From contig SSBO01000007.1 of the NCBI GenBank assembly GCA_005281725.1, positions 5,118,031-5,182,030 of the forward strand: a stretch of DNA of 64,000 bases, given 5' to 3'. Below the pieces are notes generated by a model. That model was not told the DNA's origin. It worked only from the letters and a program-made list of their open reading frames with translations, and searched no databases. This DNA is from Wuchereria bancrofti. Its lineage: Eukaryota > Nematoda > Chromadorea > Rhabditida > Onchocercidae. Position numbers and translations under genes: made by a program. Below are positions 54,085-64,000 of the stretch, in pieces (positions within the stretch are counted from its first letter, which is position 1; every line of letters starts with the position of its first letter).

Positions 54085-56596
54085 GTCTTGTTCTGGAGAG
54101 CAGTAAAATAAATTATAGGGACATTTCCAATAAATCAGCAAGATCCTAAAATATAAACTTTCTTGTTTGAACTCGTTTGTAAAATAAGTAATCATACGCA
54201 GTATCGTTTCAATATATCTTGTTTGGTGTCGCCAAATCCAGAAAAGCGAAACTGCATCAGGGCTCTTAGTATATTATTATATTGTTCTAGTTACAAACGA
54301 CTGCGATTAGTTCAGATATATCACGGAGAAAAAAAAAACGTGGACTAAGAAATGAAACCGAAGCAGCAACTACTTTGAAATCACGACTTCTACATATACA
54401 TGTATATAAATGGATGCCAAATCACGATTTCTATATGTAGAGACAGATCTCTTTTAGGGGATTACAAGGGAAAGAAATATGAAAAATATGCAGAATCTCC
54501 ACCAGTTCCTGCAACCTAAAAAATTTTAACATTATTATCCAGAAAAAGACGTGTAGCAAGTAAACAAAAGAAATACTCTCTCTCATCGCGAAACCTGAAT
54601 GAAAACAATGTCCTAAAGGCTTCCTGAATATTTTGGATCTTTTATAAGTGATATTAACGTCGGTCGAAAGAGTACTCCTGTTCTTTTTGTGTTTGCACAA
54701 GACATGAAGTGAAGGCGCAGGAGAGGCAGAAACAGTGGTGCAAGTGGGCAACTTCCAATCAACAGCACATATCGATTGCTCTTCTCCATCTCTCCTCCGA
54801 CGGCCATCTCTAAACGTTACGTCCCCTTTCAGCTGCACTCGAATCCCATCATACAGCTAATCCTTTTTCTCTCCAGGTATCTCCTGAAATAACATCTCGT
54901 GAACTCAGAGTAAACTGCAGATAGTATCACACATATCACAGAGTAATAAGCGAAATTATGTTTAAAACTCGTCTACTTGTTGACACCAAGAAGTATGAGA
55001 TTATCAATTTTTAATCTCAATAGCTGCTCATTAAGAGTCAAAATCATTTTTATTCAAAATTTATTAGCCAGAGTAATTAGAGATTGGCTTGTGGTCGAAA
55101 AATCCCAAATTCAACTTTTAAGGCTTCTGATGAACGTCGAATTTAAACTCTTTGAAAATCAACGAAATAAGAAAAACATGAACCCTTCGCAGATTCGTTT
55201 GCAGTATGGCATTCCATGACACCCCTGAAAAATATAAATCTCAGATCTCTGCTACATCGACTTAACAACAGGACTATGAGGATCCTGTAATTTTAGCAAT
55301 CTGTTTCGTATTTGTGGCGAACAAACTAGATGCGCCCTACAAATTCACATATCCAACTATTTCATCAAGTATTAGGCTGCGATAACTATTATAAAGGTAT
55401 AGTACAGTTTATAATGTAATGTTTCGGGTTTTCCCATACAATGAATTTAAGGCATAGTTTGACACTACCTAAACTCAAAACCTTATCTGACTTAAACACT
55501 AAATATTGTGGTATTCAAAGCGTATTCGTAAACACTTTTAAAAAGTCATTATATTCGCAAACCCATTTCTTAGGAAAATATTTCCTAAGACTTAAAATCG
55601 AATCTTTTATAAAAAGTATGTCATCAAATATGTGCCGTCCCCATAATTCCATACTTCTTGGTTTGCCAACAAGAGGATGTTTTTATATAGGAAGAAATTC
55701 TTGTTGCATTTAGCATGAATCTCGAAGATGCAGAGAGCGTCTATTCTCCCAAATGTGCGCCATTATACCGTAAGTCTTGGAAAGGTAAGAAATCGCTCTT
55801 CGTCATGTGTAACGATATTAAACCTGATGAAACAAATATTTTATTTCTACATGAACAGTCCCTAATAAAACAGATACTAACTTTGAAGGTCATAACTCAC
55901 CGTTGCGTCAATTAGAATCACCAGTCGCCAGCACTGATGGATCATCTATTGTCACGCTCTCATTGAAGACGAATCGATTGTACGTCAGACATAGGCCAAC
56001 GACATAAGCCCTCCTCCGAAAGAGGCGCACAATGAAAAGCTGTTGTCGCTCCTTCGGTTTTGGGTATTTTCGTAAACTTTCTGATGGCAGCCGATAGGTG
56101 TATGTGGAAATATGTGTCACCGCAACCATATGTTGCTACATTCATTTCGGAACAAAATACTGAGAAACTTCTGAAAGGAAGAATTTCTTAAGATGTAGAT
56201 TGTTGTTATTCATGCTTGGAGAATGCAGAGACACAAAACATCACAACAGAACTTGAAACAGCTATCCAATATATTTACTCAACATTAGCTAAATTGTATA
56301 ACCAATTCTGAAAACCAACATTTAAAAAAAATCCAGGTGGCTCAAAAAGAAAAAGGATTCAAAGATCCAAATTCATCATTTATAATTTTACCATCACCAT
56401 TCGCAAACATCCTTACCCCAACAGGTGAACTGATCTTTAGACCATTTCATTCGTCCAACTAATACTTCAGTTTTCGAAAATATCGAACTGGAATAAAAGT
56501 TCTCTATAAATCTCTAGATTTTAAGCTTGAAATACAGGTGCAAAAAAACCAGATGCAACAGACACATTAACAGTTATATGGAAAAAACATCATTTA
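54085..56596. other. Large intergenic region with a possible small inverted-repeat element
   Basis: This 2.5 kb region lies between two minus-strand genes. It has overlapping minus-strand frames at 54838-54431 and plus-strand frames between 54977 and 55915. None has a recognisable product or a consistent splice chain, so I call none of them. Inverted similar segments at 54976-54997 and 55650-55673 may be ends of a short non-autonomous transposon. The SETD2 promoter should be just above 54084. Confidence 0.45.
54976..55673. mobile_element. Candidate MITE-like element with imperfect terminal inverted repeats
   Basis: The left end reads CTTGTTG, a gap, then CCAAGAAGTATG (54986-54997). The reverse complement of the right end reads CTTGTTG, a slightly longer gap, then CCAAGAAGTATG (55661-55650). 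Both continue with a short AT-rich match. The interior, about 0.65 kb, shows no transposase. No clear target-site duplication was found, so this stays tentative. Confidence 0.25.
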
Positions 56597-57062
56597 TTAC
56601 TTGTCATCATTATCAATGACTAAAGCTTTTTCAGCTTTCAATCTAACATCTGAGCACTCAACAAAACGAAGCTGTTTTTCCTCTAATTTGAAAATCATGT
56701 CAGTGCCTATAGTAGAATTCCATTCAGCTGTGAAGAGAGAATTTGAGATTTGTAGTATGGGATTCTCCGTGTTGCATCTACGTATAACACTGTCACTTCG
56801 GTTCAAAGCCTGTCGGGCTGTACTTACATCCATTATACCACCAATCTCCAATATCAGTGTTCTTGATTCCCACTCTTCATACTGTTCTATGGCTTTATTA
56901 TCGTGTTTATCTGAAAGATTCGAGTCATAAATTTTATCAGAACTAAATTCATATTACAAAAAATACATCAAATATCGCTAAGGTATATTAATACACCAGT
57001 TTTCTTCTTTTACGCAATAAAGAATTCGTCCAAAAAATACCCTCTCCAGGAATCTTTGACAT
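56597..57062 (-). CDS. GTF3C6: GTF3C6, small subunit of transcription factor TFIIIC
   Basis: TFIIIC binds the internal promoters of tRNA genes for RNA polymerase III. Two exons, 57062-57041 (22 bases) and 56910-56597, join in phase to 111 aa. After MSKIPGED the protein has the conserved core of the family: WESRTLILEIGGIMDV, then ENPILQISNSLFTAEW and STIGTDMIFKLEE. It ends IDNDDK. Human GTF3C6 is 213 aa with an acidic C-terminal extension that is absent here. The tiny first exon fits an in-frame ATG and a G|GT donor, and a TTTCAG acceptor 21 bases upstream of the ATG marks the likely trans-splice site. COG5 ends about 390 bases upstream of that acceptor on the same strand, so the two may form an operon. 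Confidence 0.82.
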
Positions 57063-57472
57063 GTTGGTGAGCGTTTTTGCGAACTGAAATCTTGTCGCCT
57101 TCCTGATCAACGTTACTGAAATTACATTTATCTTTGAGTCCATTAATTACTGTTTGTTGGTATGACTGATTCCTAAGATTACTGTGTCACCAACTTGAAA
57201 TCCTTGTTCAGAATTCTACTGGAACCAAAAAAATTAACTGAAATAATAATCTGCTACTAGTTCAACAAAAGAATTAAGCATCTGCAATGTATCATTCGCT
57301 GAAAATATACATTGTAGTTGATGGCATATACTGATCCAAATTGTCTACCAAACGATGAAGGAATGGCTTGAGCATGAATGATAGTTTATTTCTCCACAAA
57401 AGTTCAACAGTTGGGACAGACACTGCACCACATTTATTTTACAGTGAATAACAATATTTAAAATCAATAAAA
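57063..57472. other. Intercistronic gap COG5-GTF3C6
   Basis: A 410-bp same-strand gap, spaced like a nematode operon. On the minus strand it ends in the acceptor at 57084. No exon is visible. Confidence 0.5.
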
Positions 57473-60400
57473 TCAGCTCCTGGAGGCAATCTTTTGCAGA
57501 ACGTTCATGATTAAAGGATAATTGGTGACATACTCGGTACGGCTAGATGAGATAACAGATGAAGTATAGGAACGCATAAGAGATGACAAGAAATCCAAAC
57601 GATCTGCTGCACCGTGACCTAAACACCATTTTAAATATTCTTCCAATGACCACTCGGCTGATATATGCGGCGACAATAGCGATTCCTCACTCATACTTAT
57701 CAACAGCTGTACAACAAACCAAAAAGGCAGTGATTCCGATTGCGCTAGCTGCTCTGCAGACAACTTGAAAGCGTCAACAAATTGGGGTATAGCAGGCATA
57801 AGAGAAGACGGAACACTGTATAACGAAAGTCCATGATCGGCAATATATTGCAAATCAAAAGATAAACGTGAAAGCTGATCTGAACAAAGAGGTCGCAGAA
57901 GCGATGAATTCATCAAAAATAACTCAATCACGTAGTCCAAGAACGAGCTGAAAACTTCTTCAAAACCAGCAAACTTCAAAAAAGATGAGTGGGAATGTAA
58001 AATCCGAAGATAGTTGCAAAGTTCCTTCACATATGGAGAGGGGTCACCTAACTTCTCGTAGTGCATTGATAACAAGATCGTGAAAACAGATGAACGTGCC
58101 ACATCCACTAGCGCTTCTCGAACTTGTTGAGAGATTCGTATTAGAGATTCATTGTGCTCCGGCCAAGATAAACTTAATATGTGTGCCACAGAGACTAAAG
58201 CATAATTTTGCACCTAAAAACATTGTAAGATTAGCATTCTTCTTATCTGCACTTCCAGCTTTCACAAGGGGAAAAAAGAACTTACTATAAAGGATGAATC
58301 TCATTACGCTGAGATACTATATTCACAGAAAAATTTACTAGATCAGAAATTAGTCGATACAAAGCCATTACGACATGCATAAATCGATATTGACTTTGTT
58401 TTACTCTTCTATTTCATGCCTGCTTAATGCTCCCAAATCACTATTTACTCTGTTCAATATATTTTCTGAATATGAAAAATTCAGAAAATACAATCCTTTT
58501 TTCTTAATATATTGAGATATCTTGATTAACAATATTTTACAAACTGAAGATATGTTTGTATCGACCAATCGATCAGTCGATTCAGTAAGTCCATTCCATA
58601 AATAATTTACTATTCATTTTTACCTGCGTAGTGCTAAGTCGCTCACTCATTTGAAGCGTAGATAAATCCAAGATAAGATGCTGCTCAATCTTTTGTGCAA
58701 CATACTGCAGTACTTTTGCTACATTCGTCTCCATTTCTCTGTTCAGCTGCACATCCCATTCCACACCTCCCAGCTCTTCTTTAATAGCGGAATCAATCTT
58801 AAGAAAACTTTTTTGATATGCAAAAAGTCAGATTAACCAACCTCATCATTAATCGAAACCGTAATAAAATAAATTGGATATATCAAACATACTCTCTCCA
58901 CAGAAAAATTCGCTAGATTATTTTCTTCAAAAGCGTTGTCAGCTGCTTTAAACATCCTATTAAGAGAATGAGACAGTATAGCTCTGCGTAGAGGCTGAAG
59001 ACTTTGATCCAAAGGTTGCATAGCTTTAGCGGGATACACAGATACGATTTTGGACAGAAGATGTACAAAACGAGTAGCATATGAAGCGTTTTCAGAAACA
59101 CGTCTTGAAATAACTTTTGCAAGCCTTTTACAGAATTCTACAATAATTTCCGTGCTTAACAAAGAATACTGCTCCAGTAACATCTGAAAAATAGAAACAT
59201 TTGATATCTGCAAATATAATCACTAATTCCAAAATTTTTTGAACTAAGAGAACTTTATTTTTAGCTGCTTAATCTATAAAGAGTTTCACTGATGAACAAA
59301 TTAATGCACACTGATTGCAAGTATTTACATAACCACAGCGAACAAAAGCACACCTGAATCTGATTTGCTATCTGAGGAAGAAGTTTTGCTGCCATTACAG
59401 TGCTACTATTAAGCTGTAAAAGCTGATTATCTAGACTTTTGATATTATCATCTAAAAGGCGACTGATCTGAAAATCCAAACAAGCAATATTTCATTCACA
59501 AAATTACTGAACCGCACTTGTAAATCGGAAAAAGAGATTTCTACATTCTAAAAGAATTTTTTTTTCGAAACAAAATGTACGCGAATTCTGATTCATGAGC
59601 TATTAAGATAGCCGGTATAGAATGCTTACTTCACATTCATATAATGATAGATTGTTCAATGCATGAATGCAAGAAGAAACAAGTGGTGCACTGAGACTTT
59701 CAAGTGAAGATCTTAGATGACTGGCTGTGTTTTGTCTGGCTTCGGCAATTAGTTTCGGTATCTGTAAAGCAATTTGTTTTTGTAAAATATGAATTAAAAC
59801 AATTATGAATTAAAATTTTTTCTAAAATTTAAAGATCTGAGTAGGAAAACCGTAGCATTAACTCATACCAAGGCTAAGACCATTTCACGCGTACTGTTCA
59901 AATCTTTCAAAGATGGTATCTCAGTTGTGATTGCTTCTAATTCGCAAATTATTTCGGAGCGTTTTACCAATTCATTTGTATTTCCAAGTTTCCCAACTAG
60001 CTGTTGGCATCTTAAAAGGATATTTTAAACTAATGACTGGTATATTCACCCACATTTTATAAAAATCAATGACTTGATTTTTATAAAATGATTTTTATAA
60101 AAAATTAATTATACGTACCTGTTAGCTGATGCCAAAGTCCGCCTTAATGCATACAGCTGTTCAAGCCTACTTGATGTATGACATAATTTTTCATATTCAA
60201 ACTGGAATCTTTCACCCAGTTCTTTACATTTTTTGTAAAGATAGGATATCTCATGGTTGATAGTTGTTTGTACACGATCCAAATTTTGCAGAGCGCTTGC
60301 CTGTTCCACCAAACGAGGATGATGCTGCTCAACCTGAGAAATTATGACTGAAAAATATAGAAAAATGTTGCTTCCTTTGAGCCATAATACTTTATTTCGA

Positions 60401-60595
60401 AAGGAAAATAAATCTACACTGTTAGTTGGATAGAAAACTTACGGCTTCCCGGATCTGTCGACCAATATTTTCTTTAACAACATTAATTTTCCCCAAAAGA
60501 GCTCCTTCATCGATTTTAACTGCTCGAACCAGTTTCTCAATATATGCATTCCAATCAGACTTGCCCCAGATGCAATCTTCCAAGCTTTCTTCCAT
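57473..60595 (-). CDS. COG5: COG5, conserved oligomeric Golgi complex subunit 5
   Basis: COG tethers vesicles in retrograde traffic within the Golgi; COG5 is in lobe B. Eight exons join in phase to 653 aa: 60595-60443, 60333-60119, 60010-59869, 59761-59630, 59467-59354, 59183-58893, 58797-58624, 58213-57473. The N-terminal half is coiled coil (LEQLYALRRTLASANR). The C-terminal exon carries the family signatures YVKELCNYLRILHSH, FLMNSSLLRPLCSDQLSRLS, PFWFVVQLLISMSEE and SAEWSLEEYLKWCLGH, and ends YPLIMNVLQKIASRS, like human COG5 (839 aa). The start was chosen as the first ATG of the frame (MEESLEDCIWGKSDW). No clear acceptor sits directly in front of it, so the start is less certain than elsewhere. 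Confidence 0.88.
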
Positions 60596-61393
60596 TTCCA
60601 CCAAAAAAATCAAAAATTATAAATAAAAAATCACAGTGAGAACTTAATATATAATAGCTGAAATTAAAGAAGCTAGTTCTCGGAATTTTTCAACTTAAAA
60701 ATCTTTCTAAAATTTTCAACTTAAATTATATTTCCTAATTTACAAACTAAATGAAGCATTCTGGATGAAACTTCAAAATTATTAAAAACAATAAAAAAAT
60801 ACACAACTACTATACGCTTGAAGGACAGGTCAGAAATTCACAACAAACCTTGTTCTCTTTTCCTTACCATAGTCTAGTATAAAATAACTGGTTTTGCATA
60901 ACCATCTTCATTTCGAAATCAATTCAACAAATATTCATTCATATAACAATGACGAGACAAACGTCATAAATTTCAATCAGATTATACAACATCTTATGTT
61001 CTAACATTAACGACAATAGAAAATTTCAAGATCATTTCAATTTCAAATTATAATTAGCTCTTAACCAAGAAACAATATGCCCAAAAAAATACAAGAAACA
61101 ATATGCCCAAAACACAACTTTTTATGCAGTCCATTCCTATTTTTGAACAGTTACTGATGCTCAGACATACTGAATCATTTTTGAAGTGATAACTGCATAA
61201 TATCAAATTAGTTAATGTTTATCTAAGCTCATCCGAGCAAAAAATGAAATCTGATATTTCAGTTGCATGAATTCAAGGAACTTTGATATAATGTGATAAA
61301 ATTTCAGAATCTTCGAAGACTACGCAACTCTCACCACTCATTTTTAATTGTATACATGATAATTTTAATGACAGCGTACAAAGAGCATCATTG
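60596..61393. other. Gap between EF-Tu2 and COG5
   Basis: A 0.8 kb AT-rich gap between two minus-strand genes, with several homopolymer A and T runs. It should contain the EF-Tu2 3' UTR and possibly the COG5 promoter. No coding exon is visible. Confidence 0.5.
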
Positions 61394-64000
61394 CTATTGT
61401 CTGATAAAATTTTCAAACCCTTTGTCTTTGATATCCCTAAAAGAATCCAAATTAATTGGAAGAAAAACTTCCCGAATTATACCACGAGCAATCGTTTTTT
61501 TGCTGCCTTCTCGTATTGTAAAAGGCAGTGATTGCTTCACAGGCATTCTTTTGAGTAGAACCAAGTAAGCCGTGCAGTGTTCGCCAGGCATTAGCATATC
61601 AGATTCCAGATGCAGACGTCCAGCCTGAAAGTCAGTCTAGCTGTATTTAGAAGTTTAAAGTGTAATTATTGAGACAAAGTAAGAGTATGAGTCATAAAAA
61701 AAGAGCAAACCTGATCCCACGTACTACAGAATATCTTTTCAGTATAACCAGAATGCACCGCCAAACGTCTTCCACCTTCTTTTTCAGATAACAAATACAA
61801 CTCAACCTAAAAATCAAGAAATAACTGGCACTAAATTCCTTCTTCTAAGGAATTCTAGAGGCTATTTTGATCACACGAGTACTAAGGAGATTTAAATCGA
61901 ATAAAACACCTTAAAGAAGTTTGATGTAGTAACTGCATCCACGGCTCCAAGCCACATGCCTCTGTTCACTATATTCGCTTTGACACCACGGCATAAAATA
62001 CCACAGTGATCTCCCGCACAAACCTGAATTATCAAATTTTTTATTACTGCAGTTTGTATTTAGTTTTACAGAAATTTACAGTGAACTTATGAAAAAGAAT
62101 TCATAATGAAAGATCCCTATAGTTGAGTACGTCATGATATGATTACATATATACAAGTATAGAATACTTACTTTGAAAGAGAAACTTTACTCCAAAATTG
62201 AGGCATACAAAAAATTTGTAGAAGACATTTCCAATATAATTGGTAAGGATCCTATCGGTAAACTTTATTTTAAACATATTATAATAAAATTTATACAAAT
62301 TTGCTCACTTCAAGAACACTTTTTTTAAAAACTTGTATATCTGAAACAACGGAATGAACGCATTGACCTTCTCCCTTGATTTCCACTTTATCACCTTTCT
62401 TGACTTTTCCTTGTTCAACCGTTCCAACAACAACAGTTCCCCTCCCAGTAATTGATACTCGCGATGAAATAGGCATCAGAAATGGTCCATCCTATAAAAG
62501 AACAATGATATAAAAGGACAATAGAATTACTTGTTTCACAAAAAAATTGCTAAACAGTAAAATTTTCGACTCTTAGATAACATTTTGCATAATCGCACTA
62601 AATAGGTCTAGTTTATAATTCCATCCACAGGAGTCCATTGAAATTAATTATGCTATTAGCAGAAATGAACAACTTGCAGCCTCATCGGAAGAGGAATGTT
62701 ATCCAAAGCCGAAATTAACTTTTCAATGCATTCTCCATCACTTCCATGTAAAGCTTGCAATGCTGATCCTTTCACCACAACAACTGATTCATCTGCAAAA
62801 ATATAACAAAATGTTTTTTGAAATAACTGGTTTGCAATTTTATTAACTTTCCAATGCATTCAACATCACGGCAAAATACAAATGCCGAAATCTGTATAAA
62901 TTCAATTTATAAGCAGTACTATACTTCATCTCCGCAATACTACACAGAAAAGTGATACAAAACACACCTGTGTAACCGTGATGCTCTAGTAATTCTCGTG
63001 ACTCAATCTCCACTAGTGTAACGACGTCACTGTCGACCAAATCCACCTTATTTATAAATACAATTATGCTAGAAACACCAACTTGTTTAGCTAATAAAAG
63101 ATGCTCCTTTGTTTGTGTCATAACACCATCCGTTGCAGCAATCACTGAATATCAGAATTTTCCTTTAAATTTTAGAAACCTAAAATAGGATTATCACAAA
63201 TGTCTTTATGACTTCTCTGTTAAGCAGCGATTTAAGACACCTCAAATCTGATTTAAGCAAAATTTTCGTTAATTAACGTAAATTATACAGGCTAAAATAT
63301 GAGGTAAGGCTTAATGACTCAAAAAACATAATTCTTTATGGAACAGACATTGACATTTGATAGTGTCTTTATGAATCTTTTAAAATTCACCTAAAATAGC
63401 GACATCCATCTGTGTAGCACCACAAATCATATTTTTGATAAAATCACTGTGCCCGGGACAATCAGTATGAGCATACCGCCGTATATCACTTTCATAACCA
63501 ATATGTGCGATATTTATCGTTATGCCCCGTCTCTGTTCTTCTTTTGCCTTATCAATTTCCTCGAATTTGACAAATCTTGTTTTTCCTAAAAACTGCTTTC
63601 CCTTTCAACCGCTGACACCGTTCTTAGAAAAAGGAAAACTGCCCAAAAGACGAAAGAGAAGTTTTGAGATCAACCCACTTTTAAAACTTGAAGGTCAACA
63701 AGACTCCGTGACCTGTCCCCCGAGACTATCAACACATCAGTTCAACCAGTAACTAATCGACAACAGTCATTACTTGAAATTGAAAAGTTGAGGAAGCATT
63801 TACCTCTGGTGGACAGAATTTTGGTGATAGCGGCAGTTAAAGTGGTCTTTCCGTGATCTACGTGACCTATTGTACCAACATTCAAATTTTCCTTCGCAAT
63901 TTTGACAGTACTCGAAGCATTTGTTGCATTCCTTGTGATACTTGAGAAAAGTAGTGAAAATGTTGAAGAGCGGAATACAGAAAATCGTTCAAGTTGGCAG
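61394..64000 (-). CDS. tufm-2: Mitochondrial elongation factor Tu, probably EF-Tu2, 5' partial
   Basis: EF-Tu brings aminoacyl-tRNA to the mitochondrial ribosome. Eight exons in phase: 64000(open)-63804, 63585-63391, 63144-62968, 62792-62674, 62491-62309, 62023-61910, 61806-61711, 61624-61394; about 436 aa lie in the window. The start has a Ser/Phe/Arg-rich stretch typical of a mitochondrial presequence. G motifs: [12 protein letters not shown] (G1), [12 protein letters not shown] (G2), DCPGHSDF (G3), NKVD (G4), VKGSAL (G5). Domain 2 has [22 protein letters not shown] and domain 3 has [16 protein letters not shown]. About 28 residues follow that last motif, longer than in bacteria or mammals, giving a short basic tail. 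In C. elegans EF-Tu1 has a long extension and EF-Tu2 a short one, so EF-Tu2 is favoured. The paralogue call is inference. Confidence 0.85.

Noticed and set aside
54431..54838. Overlapping minus-strand frames upstream of SETD2
   Set aside because: Two frames are open at once, neither has a known domain, and no splice chain links them to SETD2. It could be 5' UTR.
54977..55915. Three plus-strand frames of 66-90 codons
   Set aside because: No family likeness, no phase-consistent joining, and they overlap the inverted-repeat segment.

Overview
This is a eukaryotic nuclear window, and everything points to a nematode. It is AT-rich and gene-dense, with genes on both strands broken by many short introns (mostly 50-500 bp) that have GT..TTTCAG borders. 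Almost every start codon lies 0-30 bases after a TTTCAG-type acceptor with no coding exon before it. That is the mark of spliced-leader trans-splicing. Intron size and spacing resemble clade III (filarial or ascarid-like) worms, but this placement is inference. I saw no tRNA, rRNA, CRISPR array, phage or bacterial insert. Exon models were built by hand from reading frame, splice consensus, phase matching and remembered orthologue sequences, so single borders may be off.

Layout: 1-203 (+) last exon of endophilin. 1517-6032 (-) VAC14, PIKfyve scaffold. 7136-7915 (-) orphan gene. 8581-12905 (+) CEP97-like centriolar LRR/IQ protein. 14698-20892 (+) RNF214-like coiled-coil RING-variant protein with two possible 3' ends. 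21574-23455 (-) DXO/Dom3Z cap-quality nuclease. 23904-26467 (+) SNX1/SNX2. 27131-31833 (-) Golgi class I alpha-mannosidase. 33630-36195 (-) CTDSPL2-like phosphatase, 5' end unresolved. 37348-39936 (+) CDC6. 40453-41510 (+) NIP7. 41669-44126 (-) MUS81. 45519-54084 (-) SETD2/MET-1. 56597-57062 (-) GTF3C6. 57473-60595 (-) COG5. 61394->64000 (-) mitochondrial EF-Tu, probably EF-Tu2.

The genes are conserved housekeeping genes: endosome and Golgi traffic (endophilin, VAC14, SNX1/2, mannosidase, COG5), replication and repair (CDC6, MUS81), chromatin and RNA (SETD2, DXO, GTF3C6), ribosome biogenesis (NIP7) and mitochondrial translation (EF-Tu). CDC6-NIP7 and (EF-Tu2-)COG5-GTF3C6 are head-to-tail sets with 0.4-0.8 kb gaps and could be operons. 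DXO/SNX, orphan/CEP97 and CTDSPL2/CDC6 are divergent pairs.

The points most worth a second look are the alternative RING ending of the RNF214-like gene, the CEP97-like protein with an FN3-like tail, the EF-Tu2-type factor with a C-terminal tail, a hydrophobic segment in the CTDSPL2-like phosphatase, a CDC6 with almost no N-terminal regulatory tail, and the orphan gene. I see no convincing new multi-gene system.
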